From the NCBI GenBank assembly GCA_965661945.1, contig CBFIFP010000001.1:1-64000 (forward strand): 64,000 nucleotides of DNA. The letters run 5' to 3'. This stretch comes from JAJRPT01 sp965661945 (GTDB lineage: Bacteria; Bacteroidota; Ignavibacteria; Kapaibacteriales; UBA2268). A model generated the notes under the pieces. It was not told the origin of the DNA. It saw only the letters and a list, made by a program, of their open reading frames with translations, and searched no databases. Shown piece by piece: positions 26,379-35,568 of the stretch. Made by a program: the position numbers and the translations under genes. The stretch's first letter is position 1. The number at the start of each line of letters is the position of its first letter.

Positions 26379-27035
26379 TCAATCTTTCCATACATAATCG
26401 AATAGTAAATAAGAACTTGTTATTAAAGCTCCTGTGTATGATAAAATAATAACTAAATCATTTGCATCTGGTTCTAATTCAGGGTGAAGTGTTGCTTTTG
26501 TAAGTTCAGTTGCTATTATTAAGACAGGAAGTAAAACTGGAAATGATAAGATAGGAAGTAGGGAAGATTTTCCATTTGCTTTTGAAATTAAAGCAGATAA
26601 TAATGTAGTTCCGCCTGCAATTGAAATTCCAGAAATTATAATATTTGAAAAGAAAATTAGATAATTATAAATTTGAAAACTTTCTATTAAAAGTAAAAAT
26701 AATATAACAGAAACTATATTAACTAAACTTATTAAAAGTATGTTAAATAATAACTTACCAAAATAAACAGAAAGTGGGTCTGAATATAATTTCAAGAATA
26801 AAATTGTAGATTTTTCTTCTTCTGTTATAAAAGTTCTACCCAAACCAGTCATAGAAGCAAAGAAAATAACAATCCAAAAAAGCGACGAAAGTAAAGCAGG
26901 CTCTATTTCTTTAGTTCCAATTGTAAAGTAAATTAAACTAATAGTAATAAATACAAATAGAAATAATGAAGATAACGCATATCTTGTTCTATATTCTGAT
27001 TTTAAATCTTTTTTTAATACTGTAAATAAATTCAT
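26379..27035 (-). CDS. ccmB: Heme exporter CcmB-like ABC permease
   Basis: ATG 27035 overlaps the stop of the transglycosylase gene by four bases (ATGA); the frame from 27104 is only an upstream extension. The 218-residue protein has about six hydrophobic helices and follows the CcmB pattern: MNLFTVLKKDLKSEYRTRYALSS, then FWIVIFFASMTGLGRTFITEEEKSTILFLKLYSDP, and ISGISIAGGTTLLSALISKANGKSSLLPILSFPVLLPVL in the middle. With CcmA it forms the ABC module of system I cytochrome c maturation, which releases haem from CcmE. The matching ATPase is two genes upstream. Other ccm genes are not seen. Confidence 0.85.
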   Translation of the reverse strand: MNLFTVLKKDLKSEYRTRYALSSLFLFVFITISLIYFTIGTKEIEPALLSSLFWIVIFFASMTGLGRTFITEEEKSTILFLKLYSDPLSVYFGKLLFNILLISLVNIVSVILFLLLIESFQIYNYLIFFSNIIISGISIAGGTTLLSALISKANGKSSLLPILSFPVLLPVLIIATELTKATLHPELEPDANDLVIILSYTGALITSSYLLFDYVWKD

Positions 27036-27931
27036 TTTACCGGTATTGCTATTTCGTAATGTTTCCCTTTTGCAGGATAAGGTAAAGTTCTTCCTAATAT
27101 CCAAGGATTTAATCTTTTCACATCTTTATAACTTGTTCCTTGACTCTCAGCCCATTCAGATAAATTTGTAATGGATTTAGTTACTTTGATAGTTTTATAA
27201 TTATATGGTTTCCAGTAATCTTTTTCATCTAATAAAAATCCATATTTTTCTTTATTTTCCATTAATTCTTTTATAAGTGCTATTCTAAAAATATATCTTG
27301 AAGTTTCTTGATTTAAGTACAAATCAAAATAATCATTTGTCTTTTGAAACAATATATTGCCATTAAATCCATTTTCACCCATATTATAGGCAGCAGCAGC
27401 AGATATCCATGAATTGAACTGCTTATTTAAATCTTTTAAATATTTGAATGAAGCTATCGTACTTTTTTCTGGATTTCTTCTCTCATCAACTTCGGCATTT
27501 ATTATTAATCCGTAATTTTTACCAGTAGAAGAAATAAACTGCCACAAACCTGAAGCACCAGCAGTAGAGGTTGACATATACAAAGCACTTTCGGCTACGG
27601 ATAAATATTTTATATCACTCGGCATTACCATTTCTTTAATATATTTTTCATAAATTGGAAAATATCTTCCAGAGCGTTTAAGATAAAGCATTATTTGTCC
27701 TGGTTGTTGCAATAGCAAATAGAACTCTCTTTCTGCTCGTTCTTTTATATCTTCCCTTTCTATTGGTAAATCTACCCCAAAAAGCGTTAATTTTTCGGGT
27801 AATTTTATACTAGAAACTTCATTAATATAAGTTGAGTAATCAACCTTATTACTTTGTGCTATAATTTTATCTTTTTCTGTACAAGAGTATGATAAAAATG
27901 AAATTAATAAAATGAATAATATGTATCGCAT
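27032..27931 (-). CDS. Lytic transglycosylase lipoprotein (SLT/GH23, MltD-like)
   Basis: A lipoprotein signal is present (ILLISFLSYSC, lipidated Cys17). The SLT domain lies at about residues 100-235, with the catalytic Glu114 in SVAESALYMS followed by TAGASGLWQFISSTGKNYGL and AAAAYNMGENG. The last about 50 residues (LSEWAESQGTSYKDVKRLNPWI to HYEIAIPV) look like a single LysM-type peptidoglycan-binding motif. It should cleave the glycan strand from the outer- or inner-membrane surface. Its start overlaps the ccmA-like gene by 28 bases and its stop overlaps ccmB, so it is translated within the haem-exporter message. Confidence 0.85.
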   Translation of the reverse strand: MRYILFILLISFLSYSCTEKDKIIAQSNKVDYSTYINEVSSIKLPEKLTLFGVDLPIEREDIKERAEREFYLLLQQPGQIMLYLKRSGRYFPIYEKYIKEMVMPSDIKYLSVAESALYMSTSTAGASGLWQFISSTGKNYGLIINAEVDERRNPEKSTIASFKYLKDLNKQFNSWISAAAAYNMGENGFNGNILFQKTNDYFDLYLNQETSRYIFRIALIKELMENKEKYGFLLDEKDYWKPYNYKTIKVTKSITNLSEWAESQGTSYKDVKRLNPWILGRTLPYPAKGKHYEIAIPVK

Positions 27932-28536
27932 AGTTCTAATTCTCTTATTTCGTTTGATGCTAAAATTAATGTCTTATCCTTACTTTTTAAATCAATTAAT
28001 TTGTTAAAAAGAACGTCTATACCTTCAGAATCTAAATTCGTACTTGGTTCATCTAATATTAAAATATCTGGGTTAGAATAAAAACAAAGAAGTAATTTCG
28101 CTCTTTGTTTCATTCCAGAAGAATAAAACTTAATCTGTTTATTAATATGATTAGATAATTTGAATTCTTCAGTTAATTTAAAAAAAACATTTTTATTAAA
28201 ATTTATTTTTCTAAAATTACAATAAAGTTCTGTCATCTCAATTAAATTAAATTCTTCATATAAATTAAAATACGGAGCAGCAAATGAGGAATATCCTAAA
28301 AATTCCTTCAACAATATCTCTTCCGAATTTTTATAATATTTGATTTCGCCTTTGTGAACTTCTAAGTCACCAACTAAAATTCGTAATAAAGTTGATTTTC
28401 CTGCGCCATTAGGTCCTTTTATGGCAAAGAAATTGCCTTTATTTATTTCAAAAGAAACACTATTAATAACATTACGTTTATAGAAAGAACGATTAATGTT
28501 TTTAACTGAAATTATCTTTTGAATATCTGATTTCAT
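27904..28536 (-). CDS. ccmA: CcmA-like ABC transporter ATPase
   Basis: The 210-residue ATPase has Walker A GPNGAGKST (41-49), a signature YSSGMKQR near 138, Walker B DILILDEPS and a short switch region (LILASNEIRE). The small size, lack of extra domains and the CcmB-like permease two genes downstream support CcmA, the cytosolic ATPase of the cytochrome c maturation haem-release complex. The C-terminus is short. It is the first gene of the minus-strand run and is divergent from tamB with a 65-base gap. Assignment to ccmA rests mainly on context. Confidence 0.8.
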   Translation of the reverse strand: MKSDIQKIISVKNINRSFYKRNVINSVSFEINKGNFFAIKGPNGAGKSTLLRILVGDLEVHKGEIKYYKNSEEILLKEFLGYSSFAAPYFNLYEEFNLIEMTELYCNFRKINFNKNVFFKLTEEFKLSNHINKQIKFYSSGMKQRAKLLLCFYSNPDILILDEPSTNLDSEGIDVLFNKLIDLKSKDKTLILASNEIRELELCDTYYSFY

Positions 28537-28601
28537 AGGGATTTTACTTAATTTTACATTTTAAATTTTACTAATTTAATTAATTTTATTCTAAAAATAA
28601 A

Positions 28602-31600
28602 TTGTCTGAAGAAAATAAAAATAATAATAATAAAAAATGGTATAAAAGATGGCTTTTGTTAATCTTTTTGTTCTTCGTTTTTATTCTTGGAACTATCAGT
28701 ATTACAATATACTTAATTCCAAGAGTTGAATATTTACAGCGTGAATTTGCTAATCAGATTGTTAAATTATTAAATAACGAATTAAAAGGTCAATTAGAGT
28801 TAGATAAAATTATTTTTCATAGTTACAATGATATTGAACTACAAAATGCAAGATTGATTGTAGCAGGAGACACCCTTGCAAACATCCCCAAATTAAATTT
28901 AAAATTCAAATTAAGAAATATACTTAAAAAAGATATTTCAGTAAGATATTTAACACTACACAATCCAACTTTTAAACTCTTACGGCTCAAAGATAGCACC
29001 TGGAATTATGAACACATCACTAAAATCAGAGAAGAAGTTGATACAAGTATAACAGACGTGCCACCGATTTCATTTAGAAAATTTGAAATCAATAACGGAA
29101 AGTTTATAATGTTCGATTCAACGATTATAAACACAAATTCAAATATTTTTTCAAATATCGATTCAACCTTAAATTCTGATATTATTTTAAATGACAAGCA
29201 ACTTAATTTCTCAAACTTAAAATTCTCAAAGATTAATATTGTTGCCAATGGAAATATATTACTTAATGATAATATTCATAACTATGCAGTATCCAAATTA
29301 GAAATGAAAGAAGATAATACTAATCTAATTATAAATCATAGTTTTATAGATGAAATAGGCCTTCGAGATAAAAAAACTTTTATAAAAGGTGCAAATTTTA
29401 ATGTTGACGAAAGTGAAATTAAAGTAGAGTTTCAAGCAGATAACTATAGTGTTTTAAATAGCGATTACAGTGATTTAGAAAAAATGAATTTGAAAATTGA
29501 AATAAATGGTAGAAATGTGAAATCAGACTTGTTAAATTATTTCACAGAACCAATTCTAAATACAAATGAAAACTATGAATTAAAAATATTTGCCAATGGA
29601 AATGTTAAAAATTTATTAATAAATGAATTTAATATAGCTGGAAATGGAGTCAATCTAAAAGGTGATATTAACTTTAAAAATATTCTTGAACCAAAAACTT
29701 TAAATTACAACCTAAATCTCAAAAACTCAAATATTAATGTAACTTATTATAAAGATAAACTAAACTTTGACTTACAAGATATACCTGAATTCGGCTTAAC
29801 TTACTTTAATGAGTTTGAAGTTTCAGGTGGAATCTATGATTATACTACTAATTTTAACTTAAGATCAAATTTAGGAGAACTATCAGGAAAAGTATTTTTA
29901 GATATTAACAACATTCCAACTTATGAAATGTCAGTTAATTTCAAAAATATCAACTTAGATAAAATTATACCTGGCAAACAGATATCAAAATTAAATGGAT
30001 ATATTAAAATTAAAGGAAAAGAGTTTGATCCTTCATTAATGAGCGGAAACATTGAATTGAAATTATTCGAAAGTAAATATATTAAAGATAAAATTGATAC
30101 TCTATCATTTTCATCTGCAATAGAAAAAGGAAAATTATCAATTAATGAGTTTTCACTATATAAAGGAGTTAGTAAAGCAACTATATCAGGGAACTTAGAT
30201 ATTTCGGATATTGATAAAATAAAATATGATTTGATGTTAAAATCAAATAATTTAGATTTATCAAAAATTGATGAAAGCTTGCCAGACAATATAAGTGGAG
30301 ATATAAAGATTATTGGCGAAGGAATTGATACAGAAAATATGAAATTAGAATTAATTGCAAGTTTTAAAGATTTCAGTATTTACAATAAACATATTTTAAA
30401 GTATGATTTTAATTTAGTAGTTGATAATCAAAAAAATGGCGATAAGTATCTAAAAATTAACTCAGAAGAAATTGATTTTGAAGTTATAGGTAATTTCAGG
30501 TTAGATGATTTAATAGATTTAATATTCTATGAACTCGATTACTATGAGAATAACTATAACATCACATATTCAAGTATATTAGGCCAAGAATTAGAAGATA
30601 AATTTAAATACATTAGAAAATATCCAAAAGTAGATTTAACTTTTAATACAACTATAAAAAACTTACACAAATTTAATGAAATACTTGACCTAAACATTAA
30701 TACAAAAGGTAATATTAACATAAATTTAATAACTAATGAGAATAACTTCAAATTTCAGTTGAATAATTTTGATTTGAACAATACTTATTTAGAATTTGAA
30801 GAAGACCCTATATATTCTAAACGTATTGATATGAATCTATTATATAAAAAATCAATTGTTGAAAATAATAATGAGTATATCGAAGAACATATTGATAATT
30901 TAAGTTTTAACTTATATACACCATCTTTAGTAGTTGCAGCAAATAATATAGATTCATTAGAGTTGAATTTAGATTATTACCTGCATCACCTTAATTTAAG
31001 TTTGTTATCTAAAATAAATGATGATATTTTAATAGATACAGATATGATATTAGACGAAAATAAAAATATTTTTGACTTTCGATTTCCTAAAATGAATATT
31101 TACGTGGATAAGTTATTCGACTTTAAAAATAATGATGATATATTATTAAATTTAGATAATTCTAATTTACTTTTTAATAAATTTTCTTTATTAAACAATA
31201 ATCAAGAAGAACTAAATATAAATGGTGAAATAAATTTTAAAACTGAATATTTAGATAATTTAAATATAAATTTAAACAATTATGATTTGGCAAAGCTTGT
31301 AGATTTGCTTGAAATGGAGGAGTATTTTTCAACTTTTGAAGGAAATTTGAAAAATATGAACATAAATCTAAATGGGTATATGAATGAACCAAACGTAGGT
31401 ATAGATCTTCAAGGAAGAAATATCGAATTTAATCAGACATCTCTTGGAAATATTGATTTTGACATGAAATATATTAATCATAATTTAATTGGGTCATTTA
31501 ATGTAAATAATAAAGTATCATCTTTAAAAATTGATATTTTAAAGCTGCCATTTAATTTTAACCTATCTGAAATGGATATTTCCATGATTGAAGACCAAGA

Positions 31601-33101
31601 TTTGAATATTATATTATCTATTAATCAATTGAATGCTGCAGTAATAGAGCCGTTTTCACCTGGAATATTAAATATTACTGGTACATTGGAAAGTAAAGTT
31701 GAAATTGCAGGTAATCAAAGAGATGGAGTAAATTATAACGGTAATTTAATATTAAATAAAGGTTCTTTTTTAGTTGAAGCAACAAATGTAATATATAATA
31801 CTGAAGCTAAAGTAAATATCTCTAATGATATGTTTGAAGTTGTTGAAACTACTATTAGAAATAGAGAAAGTGATTTAAAAGACGGTAAAGCAAATATTGC
31901 TGGCTTTATTCAGATGGATGGCTTTGATGTTAGTAATTTTGAGTTTAAAATAGATTCTAAACGTTTAAAAGTGCTAAGAGATGAAACAAGATATTCTATG
32001 CCGGACTTTTTTGGCGATTTTGTTGTTTCTACAGGTCAAAATCCTTTGAAATTTAGTGGTAATTTTGATAAACCAAGTATATCAGGTGATGTTGATATTT
32101 TGAACGCAAAACTACAAATGCCCGATGAGATGACTGCTCAAATAGTAGAATCAAGACTCCACTACGAATTTATTGATGACGTTGTCAAAATATCTTTAAA
32201 AGATTCTTTAGATAACACAGAGCAAGAAAAAAGAACTATTGAAAAACCATTCTTAGATATATTAAATTATGATTTGAATATTAGATTTTTGGGTGATTTT
32301 GGAATAAAATTAGATCTTGACGCTCTTACTCAATTGAGAATAAATATAGGAACACGCTTTAAAACTGATGTAGTCAATTATAAAAAAAATAGGAATGAAG
32401 AGGAGGGAGTGTTGCTGGGTGAGATAATAGTTAAAGATAACTCAGCTCTAATATTTTTCGGAAAGAAATTTGAAACAACAGGTATTGTTACTTTTCCAAC
32501 AGGCGAAATCGATAATCCTCAATTTGATATCCTAGCAAAATATAAAAACTTCACGCAAGCAGGTATTCCATTTGAAGTACAAATTATTATAAAAGGATTT
32601 AAAGATAATCCAAATATTAAGTTTTTATACGATTACAATGGTTTAAAAGCAACTGGTGACCAATCAGAAATAGATCAAAATGCCTTTTCACTTTTAACAT
32701 TAAATATGCTTAAAGAGGACGCACTTGGTGATAATAGTCAAAACTCTAATTTGCAAGGGGAGATGGTTAATTATGGAAATTCATTTGTTTCAAGTCTTGC
32801 CTCTAAGTCACTAAATGAAGCTTTATTGGAATATGGTTTAGTTACAGATATTAACCTTGATTTGAATAATCCCGATCAATCCATTGTAAAAATTGAAGGT
32901 AATTTATTTAAAAATATTAAATGGAGTGTAGGCGGTAATGTTTCAAATATAGAAAATAACCAAATATCTGTTGAAGTACCTTTGGGAGTTTTATTTGGTA
33001 TGATGTCATATATACAATTCACAAAACCTAATAATCCCTTTGTAACTCAGGAAAATCAATTATTATGGGAATTTAAACTAAAACTTGGTAAAACTTGGTA
33101 A
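28602..33101 (+). CDS. tamB: TamB-like translocation and assembly module protein (DUF490)
   Basis: This 1499-residue protein has a short charged N-terminus (EENKNNNNKKWYKRW), one transmembrane helix at about residues 16-37 and then a long repetitive beta-rich region of the AsmA/TamB type that spans the periplasm. The C-terminal about 350 residues match the TamB/DUF490 domain (GNLILNKGSFLVEATNVIYN, NPQFDILAKYKN, GGNVSNIENNQISVEVPLGVLFG). TamB bridges inner and outer membranes and aids lipid transport and barrel assembly. The only usable start is TTG 28602, without a clear ribosome site. A tandem AAAACTTGGT duplication encodes the last residues and stop. No tamA/bamA neighbour is present. Confidence 0.88.
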   Translation: MSEENKNNNNKKWYKRWLLLIFLFFVFILGTISITIYLIPRVEYLQREFANQIVKLLNNELKGQLELDKIIFHSYNDIELQNARLIVAGDTLANIPKLNLKFKLRNILKKDISVRYLTLHNPTFKLLRLKDSTWNYEHITKIREEVDTSITDVPPISFRKFEINNGKFIMFDSTIINTNSNIFSNIDSTLNSDIILNDKQLNFSNLKFSKINIVANGNILLNDNIHNYAVSKLEMKEDNTNLIINHSFIDEIGLRDKKTFIKGANFNVDESEIKVEFQADNYSVLNSDYSDLEKMNLKIEINGRNVKSDLLNYFTEPILNTNENYELKIFANGNVKNLLINEFNIAGNGVNLKGDINFKNILEPKTLNYNLNLKNSNINVTYYKDKLNFDLQDIPEFGLTYFNEFEVSGGIYDYTTNFNLRSNLGELSGKVFLDINNIPTYEMSVNFKNINLDKIIPGKQISKLNGYIKIKGKEFDPSLMSGNIELKLFESKYIKDKIDTLSFSSAIEKGKLSINEFSLYKGVSKATISGNLDISDIDKIKYDLMLKSNNLDLSKIDESLPDNISGDIKIIGEGIDTENMKLELIASFKDFSIYNKHILKYDFNLVVDNQKNGDKYLKINSEEIDFEVIGNFRLDDLIDLIFYELDYYENNYNITYSSILGQELEDKFKYIRKYPKVDLTFNTTIKNLHKFNEILDLNINTKGNININLITNENNFKFQLNNFDLNNTYLEFEEDPIYSKRIDMNLLYKKSIVENNNEYIEEHIDNLSFNLYTPSLVVAANNIDSLELNLDYYLHHLNLSLLSKINDDILIDTDMILDENKNIFDFRFPKMNIYVDKLFDFKNNDDILLNLDNSNLLFNKFSLLNNNQEELNINGEINFKTEYLDNLNINLNNYDLAKLVDLLEMEEYFSTFEGNLKNMNINLNGYMNEPNVGIDLQGRNIEFNQTSLGNIDFDMKYINHNLIGSFNVNNKVSSLKIDILKLPFNFNLSEMDISMIEDQDLNIILSINQLNAAVIEPFSPGILNITGTLESKVEIAGNQRDGVNYNGNLILNKGSFLVEATNVIYNTEAKVNISNDMFEVVETTIRNRESDLKDGKANIAGFIQMDGFDVSNFEFKIDSKRLKVLRDETRYSMPDFFGDFVVSTGQNPLKFSGNFDKPSISGDVDILNAKLQMPDEMTAQIVESRLHYEFIDDVVKISLKDSLDNTEQEKRTIEKPFLDILNYDLNIRFLGDFGIKLDLDALTQLRINIGTRFKTDVVNYKKNRNEEEGVLLGEIIVKDNSALIFFGKKFETTGIVTFPTGEIDNPQFDILAKYKNFTQAGIPFEVQIIIKGFKDNPNIKFLYDYNGLKATGDQSEIDQNAFSLLTLNMLKEDALGDNSQNSNLQGEMVNYGNSFVSSLASKSLNEALLEYGLVTDINLDLNNPDQSIVKIEGNLFKNIKWSVGGNVSNIENNQISVEVPLGVLFGMMSYIQFTKPNNPFVTQENQLLWEFKLKLGKTW

Positions 33102-33131
33102 AAAAAAAAAGAGAGCATTAAAAATGCTCTC
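33101..33131 (-). terminator. Rho-independent terminator for the nucleotide-sugar dehydrogenase gene
   Basis: GAGAGCATT (33111-33119) and AATGCTCTC (33123-33131) form a perfect 9-bp stem. Read on the minus strand it is followed by ten T (33110 down to 33101), so it acts on the leftward transcript. The T run reaches the last base of the tamB stop codon on the other strand. Confidence 0.85.
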
Positions 33132-33214
33132 TTCAATTCTTAAATTACTTTTTATTTACTTTTATTAAAATTAGTTTCTTTTTTAAATAATTTACTTTAA
33201 TAAATTAAATTATA

Positions 33215-34486
33215 TTATCTTCCAATTCCTTTATAAAAAACCTTTCCATTATCAATAAATGAAGGGTTTAAACAATTTTTACCATCTATTATAACTTTTA
33301 CATTATTTTTAACAAATTGCTCTAATTCAATTTTTGATATTACATTATGATTAGTAGCTATTACAATTGCGTCGCATTTATCTAAAATTTCATCTAAACT
33401 TTGACAAGTGCTCATTTCTAAAAAGTAAGGGTCCCAAACTTCTAATTTTGCACCTTTTTTTAGTAATAAATCTCTAATTTCTAATGCAGGACTTTCTCTT
33501 AAATCGCCAACATCTGCTTTATAACTCAAGCCAAGCATACCAATTTTTGTTCCTTTAATTGAACGCTCGATTTCGTTCAATTTATCTGCAAGTAACTCTA
33601 ATGTATATTCTGGCATTGAATTATTAATTTCTCTTGCTAATTTTAAAAATTTGTGGTCGAAACCAGATTGCTTTGCTCTTTCTATCAAATAGTAAGGGTC
33701 CACAGGAATACAATGCCCACCAACTCCACAACTTGGAAAATGAGCCATAAAAGCAAACGGCTTGTTAGATGCTGCCTTAATAACAACATCTAAATTAATA
33801 TCTAAAACATCAAAACTTTTTGCAAGTTCGTTTACAAAGGCAATATTAATATCTCTAAAAGTATTTTCAATAATCTTAGTTGCTTCAGTAGTTTTTAAGT
33901 CTGGCATTTCATTAATTAGACCAGAAATAGCTTCTCGATACAATTCTGCGGCTTTCTTAGTTGCATCAGGTCGTGTTGAGCCAATATTTCTTGGAATATT
34001 ATACACATTCCATACTTTATCGCCTGGGTTAATTCTTTCGGGGCAGTGAGCTACATCAAAATCAACCCCCGCTTTTAAGCCAGAGAGTTGCTCCGCTAAG
34101 GGAACTACTATTTCATCACATACACCAGGATTAATAGTAGATTCAATAATAATAATTTGTCCTGATTTTAAATACTTAGAAATGATTTTTACAGCACTTT
34201 TAACGGGTCCTAAATCAGGAGTAAAGCCATCGTGCACAGGAGTTGGAACGCAAACAATATAAATATCTGAATCGTTTATTACTTCATCATTGGTGGAAAC
34301 ATTTAAAGTAAGTTCTTTAATGTCTTTTTCGGCTTGTTCATCATCAACAGGAGAGATACCCTTATTAATTTTACTAACTTTATCTTCGCTTAATTCAAAA
34401 CCAACTAAATTATGGTTTGTTTTCTTTGCTAAAGCACATAATAGGGGAAACCCTACATAACCTAATCCTAAAACTGAAACTTTCAT
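33215..34486 (-). CDS. Nucleotide-sugar 6-dehydrogenase (UDP-ManNAc/UDP-GlcNAc type)
   Basis: A 423-residue UDP-sugar dehydrogenase. The N-terminal Rossmann motif is VLGLGYVGFPL, followed by IVCVPTPV and IIIESTINPGV; the catalytic cysteine lies in GVGGHCIPVDPYYL near residue 260, and the C-terminal domain has GLSYKADVGDLRESPALEI. The early STINPG and HCPERINPGD blocks fit the WecC/WbpA branch that oxidises UDP-N-acetyl-hexosamines rather than UDP-glucose. It would supply uronic acid sugars for capsule, lipopolysaccharide or the anionic LPS used to anchor T9SS cargo. No other polysaccharide genes are adjacent, so the sugar is unproven. Confidence 0.85.
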   Translation of the reverse strand: MKVSVLGLGYVGFPLLCALAKKTNHNLVGFELSEDKVSKINKGISPVDDEQAEKDIKELTLNVSTNDEVINDSDIYIVCVPTPVHDGFTPDLGPVKSAVKIISKYLKSGQIIIIESTINPGVCDEIVVPLAEQLSGLKAGVDFDVAHCPERINPGDKVWNVYNIPRNIGSTRPDATKKAAELYREAISGLINEMPDLKTTEATKIIENTFRDINIAFVNELAKSFDVLDINLDVVIKAASNKPFAFMAHFPSCGVGGHCIPVDPYYLIERAKQSGFDHKFLKLAREINNSMPEYTLELLADKLNEIERSIKGTKIGMLGLSYKADVGDLRESPALEIRDLLLKKGAKLEVWDPYFLEMSTCQSLDEILDKCDAIVIATNHNVISKIELEQFVKNNVKVIIDGKNCLNPSFIDNGKVFYKGIGR

Positions 34487-34587
34487 ATAATTTTTAATTT
34501 CGTAATTTTCAAAACACTAAATTATCAAAAAAAAATTATTTTATTGTTATTTTAAAATTAGTATTTAATAAAAAAACTAAGTAAAAC

Positions 34588-35505
34588 TTATTCACCTATT
34601 ATTGTTTGTTCCTCATTTGGGTCAACTAATTTATACTCGTCTAAGAATATATTAGTATTGGGAAGGCATTTAATTAAATTTGAAATCTCTTGATAGGGAA
34701 GAGAGTTATTTTTCAAATTCAATATTTTTAGATTTTGCATTTGGCATAAACAAGAAGGAAGTGTCTTAAACTTATTATTCATCAAGTTAAGTTCCTCTAA
34801 ATTAACTAAATTACATATATTCTCAGGAATCTCTCTTAGTCTATTATCACTCAAGTCTAACCATTTTAGATTTTTTAATTGCTCTATATCGGGGCTTATA
34901 CTTCTTATACTATTTTGACTTAAATTCAAATACTCTAACTTATTAAATCTTGATAAACCAGGGGGGAACTCTCTAAATTTATTCTCAGATAAAGTAAGAT
35001 TCACAACTTCTGGAGTAAGCCCAACTGGTAGTTCTCTTAGTTTAAGTCTATCATAATTTAATACATTATCTAAATTTACTCTACTATTTTTGACTATAGA
35101 TTTTGGAAAGATATTATCAAGATTCTTAATATTTTCAAGAATTTCTCTAATTGCATCCTGACTTCCATCTTTTATTGAAATCAATTTTTGATATTCATTT
35201 TTAGCTTTATTCAAATGTTCAATGGAAAGGTTCAAGAAATATTCTTTATTATTATCATCATTTTGCATTTTACTCAAATCCAAATACAAATAAGCATAAT
35301 ACTCATCAGCAACAGCAGTCCAATATTTATTGTCCCAGTCATTCCCAACAGAAACTAAGCCCTTACCTTTATTTAAAAATTCTTCTGCCTTATTAAATTC
35401 ATTAGCTTCTCTGTAAGTATTTCCTAATTTAAGATATCTTACACCTAAATCAAGATTAGCAAACATCAAATTTGAACTTATAATTAATAATATTATTACT
35501 TTCAT
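34588..35505 (-). CDS. Secreted leucine-rich-repeat protein with TPR-like N-terminal half
   Basis: A signal peptide (MKVIILLIISSNLMFA) is followed by an alpha-helical, TPR-like half (about 20-140: YLKLGNTYREANEFNKAEEF, LSIEHLNKAKNEYQKL). The second half has about six canonical leucine-rich repeats (KLEYLNLSQNSI, NLKWLDLSDNRLREIP, NLEELNLMNNKFKTLP, NLKILNLKNNSL). No T9SS tail is present, so it probably stays periplasmic. The 305-residue protein lies upstream of the dehydrogenase gene on the same strand. LRRs of this plant-like/Ran-type spacing mediate protein binding; the partner is unknown. Confidence 0.8.
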   Translation of the reverse strand: MKVIILLIISSNLMFANLDLGVRYLKLGNTYREANEFNKAEEFLNKGKGLVSVGNDWDNKYWTAVADEYYAYLYLDLSKMQNDDNNKEYFLNLSIEHLNKAKNEYQKLISIKDGSQDAIREILENIKNLDNIFPKSIVKNSRVNLDNVLNYDRLKLRELPVGLTPEVVNLTLSENKFREFPPGLSRFNKLEYLNLSQNSIRSISPDIEQLKNLKWLDLSDNRLREIPENICNLVNLEELNLMNNKFKTLPSCLCQMQNLKILNLKNNSLPYQEISNLIKCLPNTNIFLDEYKLVDPNEEQTIIGE

Positions 35506-35527
35506 TCTCTAAACCAATTTTATTAAA

Positions 35528-35535
35528 CAAATTTA
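35528..35535 (-). promoter_or_regulatory. Candidate -7 element (TAAATTTG) for the LRR gene
   Basis: On the minus strand the bases read TAAATTTG, a match to TAnnTTTG, 22 bases upstream of the LRR gene start at 35505. A TTG lies 23 bases further upstream (35559-35561), slightly too far. Confidence 0.4.
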
Positions 35536-35568
35536 TAACTAAAAACAAATACCTAAAACAATCTAAAA

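Noticed and set aside
26125..26397. 90-codon plus-strand frame opposite the LRR gene
   Set aside because: Antisense to a signal-peptide region and intergenic DNA; the hydrophobic content mirrors the real gene.
29921..30289. 122-codon minus-strand frame inside tamB
   Set aside because: Antisense to a long beta-repeat coding region; no start signal or family pattern.
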